Below are positions 20,357 through 32,134 of a DNA stretch of 64,000 nt, piece after piece (position 1 is the first letter of the stretch; the number at the start of each line of letters is the position of its first letter). Made by a program: the position numbers and the translations under genes. The notes under the pieces were generated by a model. That model had not been told where the DNA came from, did not search any database, and saw only the letters and a program-made list of their open reading frames with translations. Location: positions 1-64,000 of the forward strand of contig MSJI02000834.1 in NCBI GenBank assembly GCA_001931905.2, read 5' to 3'. Source of the stretch: Cladosporium sp. IMV 00045. Its lineage: Eukaryota > Ascomycota > Dothideomycetes > Cladosporiales > Cladosporiaceae.

Positions 20357-23300
20357 TTACGTACCGGTGCCTTGAATCTTCTTGAGAATCCCCGTCACCT
20401 CCTTCATCTTGACCGGCTTTGTCAGGAACAAATCCATGCCACTGGTGAACGACTGCTCTTGCGCCGAAGTATCGCCCAGCCCCGTGATGGCGATGATGGT
20501 CGCTCTCGGACTCCCGCTGGCCGTCTCGAATCGACGCATCGCTCGTGCCGCTTCGAACCCGTCCATGACAGGCATATTAATATCCATCAGAACTACCTCG
20601 GGCTTGCCAGCCGGGCCAGTACTGTTGCCAGGGATAGATGTCAATGAGTCACCAGAGGATCTGGCGGACCTCGATGTTCCCTCGTATATTTCAACGGCTT
20701 CCTGGCCGTTTCGCGCCGTGCGATATGGGTAACCGGCCTTTTTGGCGAAGACTTCCAGGAGGCGGAGATTTATGGCCTGGACTCGCACAGTCAGCAACGT
20801 GTCTAACGGGAAGAACTTTTGGGGACGCCGTACGTTATCATCCACCAGCAACAGCGAGAGCGCACCTGCACTGCGGTACGGATCGGTCATAGCACGACCC
20901 AGCTGAGTTTGTAGCTCGATGGAGGCAGTATCAGGTCTTGGGGAGCTCTCGCTGCCACTTTTCCTATGTCTTGGTGGCTGAGGTATCTCGTCCTTCGTAC
21001 CCACCACCACTTCTGTGGTTGTCGAAGCGATAGCAGGTTTCATGCTGCTTTCGCTTGCCAGTGCGTTCGCAGCAGGTTTGTCGTTTGCGATCTCTAGTGA
21101 GACCTGCTCAGACTCGATTGCAATACTTGGTGTTGACATTCCTGCGGGCACAACGGAAGCTGCATCACGATCATCGCTTGTGCGCCATTTCACCATAGGA
21201 ACGTCAGCTGTACATGTCCGGTAGAAACAACATGGCAGGCTGTAGAAGAACATACAGCAAGCGGAAAGTACACCAGCCAATTTCAGTGGCCCGACCGGGA
21301 CCCAAACAAAATGCAGTTTGACAGGAAGACCTGCCGCGATGGGCGAATCTCGAAACTTCAACGCGGCGTCCCGGCTAGGGCATACCACGATCACCGGAGC
21401 ACCTAGATTGATTGCAAGAGGCAAAGAATCCCGCGTAGCCTTGCCGTCTCGGAAAAGTCTCTCCACTACCTCCATACGCACGATGTGGATTGTTGGGTCT
21501 GTGTTCGCAGTATGGCCATCGGAGGACACATTCAAGCCCAACTGCTCACAGCTTTCTTTCAGGCTGTTGAGAAGCCGATCGTTTGCCTCTGAGCTTGGCG
21601 CCTCCATCGTCGGATCCGTATCAAGAGTGTCGAACCCGAGAAATCCAACGCTCGCGTTCAGAGGAGAGAATTTCATGGGTTTAGCGGGAGCTGCTCCTGC
21701 CACATTCTTTGAAGGGCGTTGGAGGGGCACAGAGACCGTGACGGTCGTCCCAATCCCTTGAGCGCTCCGCACGTGAACGGTTCCACCCTGTGACTTGACG
21801 ATCTGGGCGACGAGATTCAACCCCTTACAAAGCGTATCAGTATATTTTTAGAGAAAAGCGCAAAGCGGCGTGGTAACTCACAAGTCCAGTACCGGAGGCC
21901 AAGCTGTTCTCTTGTTTGAATGGTCGGAAAAGACTTTTAGTTTGAAACTCTTCTGACATGCCAATGCCGGAGTCTTCAACCTGTGGTCGGATATCAGTAT
22001 AAGCCGATCAGTGAAACGAGAAGCCGGATTAAACCTACGATCAACTCCACCAGTGCTGTCTGCTCGCTTCCAGCCTTCTTTTGTGCCCACTTCTTTCGTA
22101 GGGTGACACTGATGTATCCAGAAGGTGTATATTTAAGCGCGTTCAACACAAGATTCAGACATATCCTCTTCCACGAACCCTTTGGAATGCACAACAACCA
22201 GTCCGGATTCTGAGCTTCATCTATGTTTAAGTTCAACAAAGCGGGATCTCCGTTGCTGGCCTTGCCTTTGCGTTTCCGTCTGACAGTCTGGTGGTCGAAG
22301 CCTAGACAAGCGGCGTTGACGGCGTCTTCGGTCAGGCTGTTTACCATGACACCAGACTCTGATGTTGATGGGTCGCTGGCGGTGCTCGCTTCAGTAGGGA
22401 TGCTTGTGTTCTTGAGCGAACTCTCGTTTCTCCGCTTCTGCGTGCCGTGGTTCAGTCGTGAATATTCCAATAAGTCATTGATCTGTATTCCTCGTCATTT
22501 ATACCTTAGCAATCGGAAGATGTGCAAAACAATAAAATCTAGCATCCTGAGGGAAAACTTGGCTGTTGAGGGAGGACAATAAAGACTTACAACGTCTAGA
22601 AGTGTGGTGCCGCACGAATTGATAGATTGAATCAATTCACGGCTGAGCGAGCTTTGTTCCTGCTCCTCAAGATATTCGGCACTGCCCAAGATGCCATGTA
22701 GTGGAGACCTCAGCTCGTGAGAGATAGAAGAGATGAAGTCGCTTTTCGATCGTCCCAGTTCTTGCGACTCAAGTCGCCATATCTCCGCAAGAACCACATC
22801 GCAAAAAGCCGCGAGGTAACTCAATTCGCTGCGAGCAGAAAACATGCGTGTAGACGAATAGCTCAGAATAATGGAAGCGCCAAACCATCGTTCGTTGTGA
22901 GGGTCCCACATGCCAAGGAATACAAGGCTTCTGATGCCCGGGAAAATGCTCTGGATAGCACGGCCGTCCCTTTTCCTAGAGCGTACCTTTTTGGCTGCAC
23001 GTCTGTTCGACGGTGAAATATTCTGTTCCAGTTCGGAACCTCCTGAATCGCCAGCATCAGTAGAAAAGCCCTCATCAGATGCGTTTTCGTCTTCATCAGA
23101 AGCTTCACCGTCAGCGTTGAAATGCCAAACTTGGCCGTCTGGATAGCGTCGCAGCAGGCTTCTCAGAGTCCGCTCTGAAAATTTGGCTTGCTCTATCGCC
23201 TCCCGAACCTGGGGCCCGATGTCCGTAGAGTACGCGGAGCCCAAAACACCACTATGCCTTGGTGATTCTGCAAACTTGACACTTGTAGCAGGCTTTCTTC

Positions 23301-24704
23301 GTTGTGAACCATCTTTTCGCGAGTGGGTACCAGCGTCGGATACGTGTGAACCTTCTGTCTCTGTTTCGGTCTGGGAAAGGCCTTGTGCGCCATCGATGAG
23401 CCCGCCGAAACTGCCGACACTTGCGTCCAAGAAGAGAACGCCGTCAGCACCTAAGCCTTTCTGTATCAAACCAGCAGCACGACTCGCCGTGGCTTTGATT
23501 CGAGACGAGAGATCGTCTTCGGTTTCATCTTCCCTTGCATTTGCTGGGGAACGAGGCCTTTCTGGGCCACCAGGCTCCTTTTTTGACTCAACGTTCGGTT
23601 CTTCCGCTGGCAAGGCCTCGGTTGGCGATTGGATGGAGATGAAATTGTGAGTAGGTGTGGCTTCATGGCTCGCACTGGCTCCGTGCGGGCTATTCGCTGC
23701 GAAGTACCCGTCCCCTGCAGAGCTCTCAGATAGTTGATCAACGGCGTACGGTGTCTTCGGTATTCTGTGACTGAAGGTCTGTATGCGTGGCTCTCGGGGC
23801 CCACTGTCGGTGAGCCCTTCTTCGTCTGTTCGGGAACGACCGTTGCGATGCCACCAGTCTCGCGGGTCCGATTTGCCTTCGACGAATGCACCAAGCGCGG
23901 TGTTCATGTCACGACTGCGCAGGTTGTCTTCCTTTATTCGCACCTGCAGATGTGTGTTAGCTAAGCTTTCCACAAGGCCCAGAATGTCTGTCGAGAGGGT
24001 ACCATTTCAAGATGCGACATGACCGTTGATGCTAGGCTCTGAAGAAGCTCGACCTCACCGAACTCAAGCCCATCACGAGGTTTGTCGTCCAGCACGCAGA
24101 TCGCGCCAATGTTGATGCCCTTGGGCGTGGAGATCGGAACGCCAGCGTAGAATCGCGCTTTTGGGCCGTCGTTTACGTATGATCTGTCGCAAAACCGTAC
24201 GTCTTCAGTGAGGTCGTTGATTATGTGGGCGATTCTGTTCGTGTCGGGATCTTGCGCATTCGAACCCTCGTTGACAGGCAAGTTTGCGGTGACCTCGCAT
24301 ACCGACAGCCCTCGAGGAATCTTGGTAAAGCCTAGCCACAACGAATCGCCTGGGGCATGATCCTTTGCATCGTGTAGTGAGAGCGTTCTGGTCGACTCAG
24401 CAATGACATAGGCGTACTCGGAGTCGAAGAAAAAAATCATGGATCTCTTAGCGCCCAGGCGCAAAGCGGCGAGTTGAGTGAAAGCCGTCAGCGTCGTGTC
24501 CATGGAGCATACAGCTTCATGTGTAGCTGCGAGCACTGGATCGTGAAGGTCGCAAAACTTGGGGCCTTTGCTCGCATAGGCAAGAACAGATTCATAGTAT
24601 GAATAGAATTCGCGCTCGCGTCGGCTTTCGAACAGTCGCTGCTTTCTTGTCTCTCTGCTTTCTGTGCCGCCATGTTCATTACATCGTCGGATGGACGGCG
24701 CCAT
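20357..24704 (-). CDS. GAF-domain hybrid sensor histidine kinase (GAF-HisKA-HATPase-REC)
   Basis: Seven-exon model: complement(join(20357..20776, 20834..21207, 21256..21823, 21882..21980, 22039..22482, 22591..23943, 24003..24704)), 1319 residues. Exon 1 holds a GAF-like sensor (GVPISTPKGINIGAICVLDD). A long disordered linker follows. The phospho-accepting His is near 643 in ISSISHELRSPLHG. The ATPase has NLVLNALKYTP (N box), VEDSGIGM (G1) and GTGLGLNLV (G2). The receiver has LLLVDDN, VVLMDINMPVMDG (phospho-Asp) and a late TKPVK lysine. Introns are 47-108 nt in most cases with GTAAG/GTGAG donors. Two of them (48 and 57 nt, 21208-21255 and 20777-20833) are multiples of three without stops. No membrane segment is seen, so it is probably cytosolic and acts through Ypd1. 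The start could also be 25 codons upstream at 24779. Confidence 0.85.
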
Positions 24705-25613
24705 AGAATCGAAACAGCGTGTTGCCACACTCAAAACTGCAGTCAAAAAGCGTGGGAGACAGGCCAGTTTGTAGAGCACGTCAGTGCTCGTCTCTGATAA
24801 GAAGAAGAGACCCCGCCACTAAAATGACCGCGTGCGATGTCGCCTTGGCTGTGTTTTGTTGGAAGGCGACTTCAGGTCGACGTGAGGTGTTGCGGACTTG
24901 TTGAAATCCGCCGCGAAGCTGCCTCGCAACTTGAGTATACTAGATTCAATAGTCAGGCTAGAGATGGGTTTAAGTTCAGCATTAGGGGAACCGAAGACCT
25001 TTGGAGAAGGTGCCATGTTTTTCGGACAACTAGCCCATCTCGCCTATTCGCCTACAAGGATGTTTCTCCAAATCATTGCGCGTCGCCGTCGCACGTGACA
25101 GAGACTGACGTTTCCTGAAATCGTTTGACGATGACGAAGAGATCATTACAAGGCTTTTGACAGTATCGCAAAATAGTCTTTCATGAGTATGCAATCTGAA
25201 ATGAGTTATAGCATCAGTGATTTGAAACGTGAATGCACCTTACCTACGTACCCTGAACGTTCACTAAAGTGTGATTCTCAGAACAAGCGGAAATCCTACG
25301 GTGACAAATCGCTTCTCTTATGTAATACTTGGCACGACATCGAGTTAATCACGAATTATCAACATCACTAGAGTATGATGAATGTACTTTGATTTCCTGA
25401 AGGCAAATACGGGATTTCTGCTGAGTGTCCAGTTAACAGCAGTAAAATCAATACTGTACGATCAACATCTTCAACCACGCCGGTACCACCGAACAAATTC
25501 CTGCCGTCATATCGTTCATATACAGGTTATAGCTAACATATGGCCCATCACACATTTTCATCGGATCCATTAGCACCTAAAAATTTCACAAACACACCTT
25601 CGCCCCTTCTCCA
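24705..25613. other. intergenic between histidine kinase start and wetA 3' end
   Basis: Histidine-kinase promoter on the left and wetA downstream flank on the right. AT-rich in 25140-25600. No gene or repeat recognised. Confidence 0.45.
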
Positions 25614-27392
25614 TTAAGCAAGCAATCCCGCCTTAGCAAGCCCATCAAGATCACCCCCAGCATCAACCACAGCCTTAACAGCAGCCTGGCTCAGCCGCCT
25701 TCGCTTGTCAGCAGCTTCCTTCTCCCTGCGTGCTTTGGTCTTTGAACTCCCCGAAGGCGCCACGCCACTGAGGATCTTTGTGCTGTCGTGCGGGGTGAAA
25801 TTCACGAACCCGCTCTTGTCTGACGCCGCGGGACGGCGCGGCGTGCTATTTGTCGATTTTGCTCTGCGGTGGCGAGAGGCGCAGCGTGAACGGGATGTGG
25901 AGGGCACGCGGGAGGCACGGCGCCCGCTGCGTGGCTCCGTGAGTGGTGGGGAGGGTGAGTCGGAGCGCTGGCGGGAGCGGCGGTGAGGGGTGCTGGGGAG
26001 GCCGTTGGGCGTTGGAATTGCGTTGGGTGGGTAGTCGGTGTTTGGGAGAGGGGCCACGTCTGCTACTGCGTTGTAGGGGCCTGAGACCAGGGCTGGGTCA
26101 AGAGTGATGCCTAGGCCGGCAGCGAGGGCGTCATGATGTTCCGTCGTTGGAAGGATGGAGTGATCCAAACCGGCGAATGGGCCATTGAATACCGTGGCGG
26201 CGTACTGTGGTACAGAGGCATTGGGGAGCGCAGTAGATGCCCAATTGTCCGCGTCAGCCGCGGAGCTACCAAATCCGAAGTCGAAGGACCCAATCCTATT
26301 TGCGACTAGTGAAGAGGCTCGCTCTGGGAAGGTAGGACTAGTATCATTGAGCGGAACTGTCTGCAAGCCGTAGTTGTTAACTGGCAGAGGAGGCACTGGC
26401 GGAATTGCATCAAAGTATGAGATGCTGTCCTGGGGCTCGAACAAGGGCGATTCGACAGGGGTGAATATCCTTGCCTGCTGCTGGAACGAAGTCGTTAACG
26501 GCGACAACTCCGCGTCGTAAGCTGGCAGAGGATTGGCCGGCATCACCGCTACAGGCGCCCCGAAAGCAGCAAACTCGTCTTGTGCAATCCTGGCCGAAGG
26601 CGGCGGCGATTCCGGTAACGTGAGGCGCTGCTGAGCATATGATGGCATCCGAAGCTGGTACTTTTTCGGATCGGCGCTGCGCTCGAGTTTGTCGGCCCAG
26701 ACATCCTTGAAGCCCGCACGGTAACGAGAAGGGTCCATCATCTTGTGCGGCGATGTACTGACTTTGCGAATAGTCGCATGAGGGTTTGAGGTCACACCTG
26801 CTGAGGCAGCCTTGGATACACCTAAAGGTCTACCGCGCGATACCGAGCGGGTTGCTGAGGTAGCTGCTGCTTTCTTTCCGTTTGCGGCAGCAGGACGTGA
26901 AACTCGGCGTCGTTGGACCGAAAGGGTCTGTCCTATGGGCGAATCAGGGATGGCAGGTGGAGATGGATGTCCCCCAAGACTCAGGAAATCCGGGTGTGAC
27001 TTGGTCGTGCGAAGCTTCTGCTGCTTGTGTTCTGAGTCTTCGGCGTTCTGCTCGAGCGCCCGCAGTTTGCGTTGCCAGAAGCCCACGCTCTCTTTGGCTT
27101 GAGGCTGTTGTGCTTCTAAAGTTGGGGTGAGAGGGCCCGCCACTCGTTCACAGGAAGGTATAGGCGAGGTCCCAGCGGTATGGTTGCTTTGTTCGGAGGA
27201 GCCAGAGAAGTTAAAGAGATGTTGGCCAGAGTCGTCCGAGCTGCGGCTGTTGTGCGAATAGCCTGAGTCGATGCCAAAGAGCTCGTCATCATCGAGATAT
27301 TCCTCAAAGACATTGTTGCAGAAGCTCGACCAGTCGGATTCTTTGTTGTGTGGCCGGATTGGGAGGGAAGCCGCCTGGTGGATGGAAGCCAT
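25614..27392 (-). CDS. wetA: WetA developmental regulator of conidium maturation
   Basis: 592 residues, single exon in the model. The diagnostic WetA C-terminus is present: GFVNFTPHDSTKILSGVAP, then SGSSKTKARREKEAADKRRR and LSQAAVKAVVDAGGDLDGL. The N-terminal conserved block WSSFCNNVFEEYLDDDELF is also present. The middle is disordered, Pro/Ser/Thr-rich with basic RS-type stretches. WetA acts last in the BrlA-AbaA-WetA chain and controls spore wall, trehalose and dormancy genes. The start at 27392 precedes the conserved N-terminal block by about 20 residues. The same frame is open upstream to an ATG at 27617, immediately followed by GTAAGT, so a 5' leader intron or longer isoform is possible. 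Four CATTCC elements lie upstream (separate entry). Confidence 0.9.
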   Translation of the reverse strand: MASIHQAASLPIRPHNKESDWSSFCNNVFEEYLDDDELFGIDSGYSHNSRSSDDSGQHLFNFSGSSEQSNHTAGTSPIPSCERVAGPLTPTLEAQQPQAKESVGFWQRKLRALEQNAEDSEHKQQKLRTTKSHPDFLSLGGHPSPPAIPDSPIGQTLSVQRRRVSRPAAANGKKAAATSATRSVSRGRPLGVSKAASAGVTSNPHATIRKVSTSPHKMMDPSRYRAGFKDVWADKLERSADPKKYQLRMPSYAQQRLTLPESPPPSARIAQDEFAAFGAPVAVMPANPLPAYDAELSPLTTSFQQQARIFTPVESPLFEPQDSISYFDAIPPVPPLPVNNYGLQTVPLNDTSPTFPERASSLVANRIGSFDFGFGSSAADADNWASTALPNASVPQYAATVFNGPFAGLDHSILPTTEHHDALAAGLGITLDPALVSGPYNAVADVAPLPNTDYPPNAIPTPNGLPSTPHRRSRQRSDSPSPPLTEPRSGRRASRVPSTSRSRCASRHRRAKSTNSTPRRPAASDKSGFVNFTPHDSTKILSGVAPSGSSKTKARREKEAADKRRRLSQAAVKAVVDAGGDLDGLAKAGLLA

Positions 27393-28818
27393 CGAGGCAG
27401 CCTGAGCCAGCACGTGACTTTCCGCCTGCGAGTCTTGCTGCCGTTGAAGAAGGTCAATGGGGATGATGCTGGTATGTCGGGTTGATGTTGACTTGGTAGA
27501 GAACAATGTCGGATGTGATAGGTCGATGTGTATTGAGAAATGATGTTTGAACAAGTAAACATGGAGAGAAACTGCACATGGTTTGAACAGAGCTACTGTA
27601 ATACTTACCCTTAGCATGGACACCGCATTCCAGATGGTAGGCCAAGAGACGGACTAGTCATGCTTCGTCAGGGTCCCCCAGTGCATGGCCACTGTGAGCA
27701 TGGAGGCCGCTTTGTGACAAGATGCATTCCATCCCCAGCGCAAAGAGGAGGAATGTGTTTTGAAGCAAGTCACATGACGCACTTCCTTGTGAGAGTCGTT
27801 TCGCGTCTTGTGGAGAGAAGAGCCCGCGGCAATTGTCTTGTCTAGATGCCAAGCAAGAGATGTCGAAGCTATATCAAGCGCAGACTGGCGAAAAGGTCGA
27901 GGTGAAGTCAAGATAAAGTCGAGATGAGGTACAGTGGGAGTCCAGGAATGGTAATCCACGATTGCTGCGACCTCAGTGTTAGCCATGGAAAGACTGTCGC
28001 TAGCCCAGATACATGTAGACAAATCCATGTTGCTAGAATATCGGCGGCATGAACAAGTACTTCACTGTCTTCTTGAACGACTTTTCGCCAGCTGCTTGAA
28101 CCGATCCTACTCTTGCTCTTCCAACATTGACGGCCCTAGAAGATACGGCTTGAGGGAGGCCAATATTCTCAAAGCAGTCTTGGATCACACGCCGCCTGCA
28201 GACGGCTTTGACATGCGTTTGTGACAGAAACATGTCGTGCATATATGTAATATTGAAGCGGATAAATAGCAGGGTGTAGCAGCCACCACCAGCAAACAAC
28301 AAGCATCCAAGCGCACATACATGCATGCAGGGTCAAAGCGTGACGACATCGCTCAGAGCGTTTGCCGTCTTCAGGCTGTTACCACATCTGCATGAGACAT
28401 CAAGAGCCCCGGGCACATGCTATCAGGGCGTGAAAGGGCGTGAAAGTCGACAATCATGGCGCGCATGGCCCTTCCTCGGAGCCATGGCGGAAACGAATTC
28501 CTCAAACTGCCCAGAAAAGGCCCCATCACAAGCATTATCGGCGGTATTCCGAGTGAATCGACTTTCTTCACCCTCATCAATTCACACGGACGATCTCCGA
28601 CATCGGTTGTTCCTTCCCCGCATAAGCAGCTCAAGTTCACTTCGCCCGGACGGCTAGTCGCAGACTGACAGCTCCCAAGCTCTCTTGAACACCGAGGTCC
28701 TTCAACAAGCACAGAGAGAAGCCGTTCCGAATCGTCCCTCTGCCCAACCTTACCCCGGGAACGTCACCCATCTGGACCCAAAACTTCCTTTATAATAGTA
28801 TCTCCATTTTCTCCAGCA
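27393..28818. other. divergent promoter region between wetA and NADP-isocitrate dehydrogenase
   Basis: 1.4 kb shared 5' region. It contains the wetA leader with a GTAAGT donor-like site near 27612 (minus strand) and a cluster of CATTCC motifs. Short open frames are taken as chance. Confidence 0.5.
27626..27950. promoter_or_regulatory. cluster of four AbaA-response elements (CATTCC) upstream of wetA
   Basis: CATTCC occurs at 27626-27631 and 27725-27730 on the plus strand and as GGAATG at 27750-27755 and 27945-27950. All fit the AbaA/TEF-family consensus CATTCY and lie 230-560 bp before the wetA start. AbaA activation of wetA is established in Aspergillus; its use here is inferred. Confidence 0.55.
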
Positions 28819-30234
28819 ATGTCTTCCCTCCGCCCATTCGCCACGCGCCTCGCAGCCGCCCAGCCCATCATCACCGCCAGCTCGCCCTTCTCCCGCCCCG
28901 TCGCCGCCAAAATCACCCAGCGCCGCACCATGGCCTCGCAAATCCCCAAGATCAAGGTCAAGAACCCGATCGTCGAGCTGGACGGCGACGAGATGACCCG
29001 CATCATCTGGTCGGACATCAAGAACAAGTTCATCCACCCCTACCTCGACGTCGACCTCAAGTACTACGACCTGGGCCTTCCCTACCGCGACGAGACCAAC
29101 GACAAGGTCACCCTCGATGCCGCCGAGGCCATCAAGAAGTACAGCGTTGGCGTCAAGTGCGCCACCATCACGCCCGACGAGCAGCGCGTTGAGGAGTTCA
29201 AGCTCAAGCAGATGTGGCTGTCCCCCAACGGCACCATCCGCAACCACCTGGGCGGCACCGTCTTCCGCGAGCCTATCGTCATCCCCACCGTGCCCCGCCT
29301 CGTGCCCGGCTGGAAGAAACCCATCGTCATCGGCCGCCACGCCTTTGGCGACCAATACCGCGCCAAGGACAAGGTGATCGACGGCCCTGGCAAGCTGGAG
29401 ATGGTCTTCACGCCTAAGGGCGGTAAGCCGGAGGCCATCCAGGTGTTCGAGTTCAACGAGGCGTCGCAGGGCGGCGTGGCGCAGACGCAGTACAACACGG
29501 CCGAGAGCATCTCGGGCTTCGCCCACGCCTCCTTCAAGCACGCCCTCTCCCTCAAGCTGCCCATGTACATGTCCACCAAGAACACCATCCTCAAGAAGTA
29601 CGACGGCCGCTTCAAGGACATCTTCCAGGAGATCTACGAGAAGGACTACAGGAAGGAGTTCGAGGCCAAGGGCCTGTGGTACGAGCACCGTCTCATCGAC
29701 GACATGGTCGCGCAGATGATCAAGTCTGACGGCGGCATGCTCATTGCCATGAAGAGTGAGTCCTGCCATTCACCCTTAACCACCACAAGAGAAACCCCAA
29801 ACTAACAGCCCCCAGACTACGACGGCGACGTGCAATCCGACATCGTCGCACAAGGCTTCGGCTCGCTCGGCCTCATGACCTCCGTCCTCGTCACTCCCGA
29901 CGGCAAAACCTTCGAAGCGGAAGCCGCCCACGGCACCGTAACCCGCCACTACAGGGAGCACCAAAAAGGCAACCCGACCAGCACGAACCCGATCGCGTCC
30001 ATCTTCGCCTGGACGCGCGGACTCGCCAAGCGCGGCGAGCTCGACAACCAGCCCGAGGTGATCAAGTTCGCCGAGAGCCTTGAGGAGGCGTGTGTGCACG
30101 TCGTCGACCAGCAGGGCATCATGACTAAGGATCTTGCTATTGCTTGCGGAAAGAAGGACCAGTATGTTACGACCGGTGAGTATTTGGAGGCGGTGGAGAA
30201 GAGGATGAGGACGGTTTTGAGCTCGAAGTTGTAA
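28819..30234 (+). CDS. idpA: NADP-dependent isocitrate dehydrogenase, mitochondrial/peroxisomal
   Basis: Model join(28819..29755, 29816..30234), 451 residues; the 60-nt intron has GTGAGT, ACTAAC and CCCAG and joins AMK|NYDGDV. The enzyme converts isocitrate to 2-oxoglutarate and makes NADPH. Motifs: [38 protein letters not shown] and the NADP-site segment [11 protein letters not shown]. The N-terminus ([19 protein letters not shown]) is a mitochondrial presequence, while the C-terminus SSKL is a canonical PTS1. A second in-frame ATG at 28930 in a strong context (GCACCATGG) starts exactly at the mature domain ([13 protein letters not shown]). This is the arrangement known from A. nidulans idpA, where alternative starts give different compartments. 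Confidence 0.95.
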
Positions 30235-31030
30235 GGGGCTGGAAGTGAGGCATTGGAGGCATTGAAGGCATGTTGGAAGCATAGAGGGGGTGAGATGCGA
30301 GGTTGGAAAGTTATGTGTGCAGGTTTTTTTTTCTCTTTGCAAACTCATTTTGGCATCTTTGAATGGTTGGGAATGAGAGGTCTCAAGCATGACCTCACTT
30401 GCATATCAAAGGACTTGGAATACCTAGAAGAAACACAAAAGAGAAAATCAAAAACTTCAATTCTTCAATTCTTCATCTGATTCAGCAAGCAAACCTGGGT
30501 GGGACCATGTATCCACCTTGATCTCGAGGTTGCGGGGAATGTTGACCATTCATAGAAGAAGGTTGGAAAGAAGACAGAGAAGCGAGAGCTGATCTCGGAG
30601 GATTAGCTAGGCAAAGCAGGGCCGATCACTAGCAGTTTACTAATTGTTGTCCTTTATCTATCTTGCTTTCTTCTCAGCAATTAAATGAATCGCTCTCGTG
30701 TCCACGTCCTTCGAAACAGTCTTGCCGGATTTGATGGAGCATGATGTGTGTTGTTGATGTGTTCGTTGAAATTATTGAATATTTGACCTGTTCGGGTATA
30801 TACAAGAGATTCCCTCCAAGTGACGCGAGGTCTCAACCAAGATCTATAACGGGAATGGAGAAGACAACGCAAGGCAGGCCAAAAGCGGTAAAGAAGTAGC
30901 GGGGGATTAAGAATGTATGTTTTGTTCATTTGTCCAAAAGAATTGAAAGGGGGCGCAAAGAAAAGGGAAAAGAGGAAGGAAGAGGGAAAAAAAGCATCCA
31001 AAAAGTCGCCAGCCTTTTTTGGGGGTATCA
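30235..31030. other. convergent intergenic with purine-rich tract
   Basis: Between the 3' ends of idpA (+) and the methyltransferase gene (-). A G/A-only-rich stretch occupies about 30946-30994. No gene recognised. Confidence 0.5.
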
Positions 31031-32134
31031 TCATGCGGGTATTGTCGTCGTCGTCGGCAGTGGTGCCAGGGGCGGTTTTTGTCCGGATAGGACGTATCTG
31101 ATTCAAACATTAGCTGAAAGGTCATTTCTTCCAAGCCCATGTCCCTTGAATAGGGCTGGAACGACTCACATAGGAAACCAACTGTGAATCCTTCGGTTCT
31201 TGCATTCATCCCGCACCTGCATGAGAAGCAGCTCCATCTCCTCAATACTCCACTGCAAGCCGCGCGTGAAGACCCTCTGGCTCAGCCCGCTGAGCCCGTC
31301 GAGCAGACCTATCACATTGAACAAACCGGACTGGCGCAGATTCTTGTCCTTCGGCCATGCGCCGATGGGCATGCGGTAGAATCTGACGGAGACGTTTATG
31401 AAGCCCGCAGCTTCCATGGCCGCCTTCGTTTTATCTGGGTCGCAGATGCCGGTGAGACCGAAGTTCGACACGCCTTGCTCCCAAAGCTCGGCCCAGCGTC
31501 GACACGCGCTGTTTTCGGGTATGCTGTTATCGTCGCAGCCGAAGGCGACGGAGAATTCTTGATTCTCCACCCAGCCGCCGGGTTGCAGGGAGGCGAAGGC
31601 TTGCTCGTAGAAGAAGGGCCAGGATTTCAGGCTGAAGCCGTTCATGAGGCGGGTGTGGACGAAGTCGAATCGTTGCTCGAAACCCGTCCAGGGCTCGTCG
31701 GCGTCCATGATTTGGAACTCCAGATTGGGCGGGACGGCGGTGGGTTGGATGGGTGAGAGGTCGATGCCGAGGATTTGGGCGGAAGGGTGGTCGTCGGCGA
31801 CGTCCATGGCCCAGATGCCCGTGCCGGTGCCGACGTCGAGGATGGAAGTGGGTTTTTCGATCGGTGCTAGCCAGTGGCGGTTCCCCAGGGCGAGGCGCAA
31901 GCTGTGGTAGTGGAAATCCATGCGCTCTTGTTCGCGCTCGTCGTTGGGCATGACATATTTGCCACGGCGGAAGGCGTGATATGAGCGGCCATACTCTTCT
32001 TCGTAGTCGAATATGCTGGATTGAAGTGATGCGGTCGACAGCGCGGTCTCGTCTCCGTAACCCGAGTCAGTCTCGCTGGCGCTGTCTTGGGCTGCCAAGG
32101 CCTGAGCTCCCAGATCAGGATCTGGCGGGCACAT
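31031..32134 (-). CDS. LaeA-like SAM-dependent methyltransferase
   Basis: Model complement(join(31031..31097, 31170..32134)), 343 residues. The 72-nt intron (GTGAGT..AATCAG) is supported because splicing gives the usual family ending WFPIYVLSGQKP instead of an immediate stop. Motif I is SILDVGTGTGIWAMDVAD at about 97-114, with GIDLSPIQP (acidic loop) after it; FDFVHTRLMNG and LQPGGWVENQEF are the later Rossmann motifs. The N-terminus (SETDSGYGDETALSTASLQSS) is the Ser/Thr-rich leader common in fungal LaeA-like enzymes. The substrate is unknown; the family includes secondary-metabolism regulators and tailoring enzymes. No biosynthetic backbone gene is in the window, so a tailoring role is not supported. 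Confidence 0.87.

Noticed and set aside
28750..29769. 339-codon minus-strand frame rich in Leu/Val/Asp
   Set aside because: Exact antisense of isocitrate dehydrogenase; a shadow created by GC-rich third positions.
30681..31245. Longer reading frames at the 3' end of the methyltransferase gene
   Set aside because: They use other frames; splicing 31169/31098 gives the conserved family ending and a nearby stop.
31031..32134. Secondary-metabolite cluster around the LaeA-like methyltransferase
   Set aside because: No polyketide synthase, NRPS, terpene cyclase, P450 or dedicated transporter is nearby; neighbours are calcipressin and isocitrate dehydrogenase.
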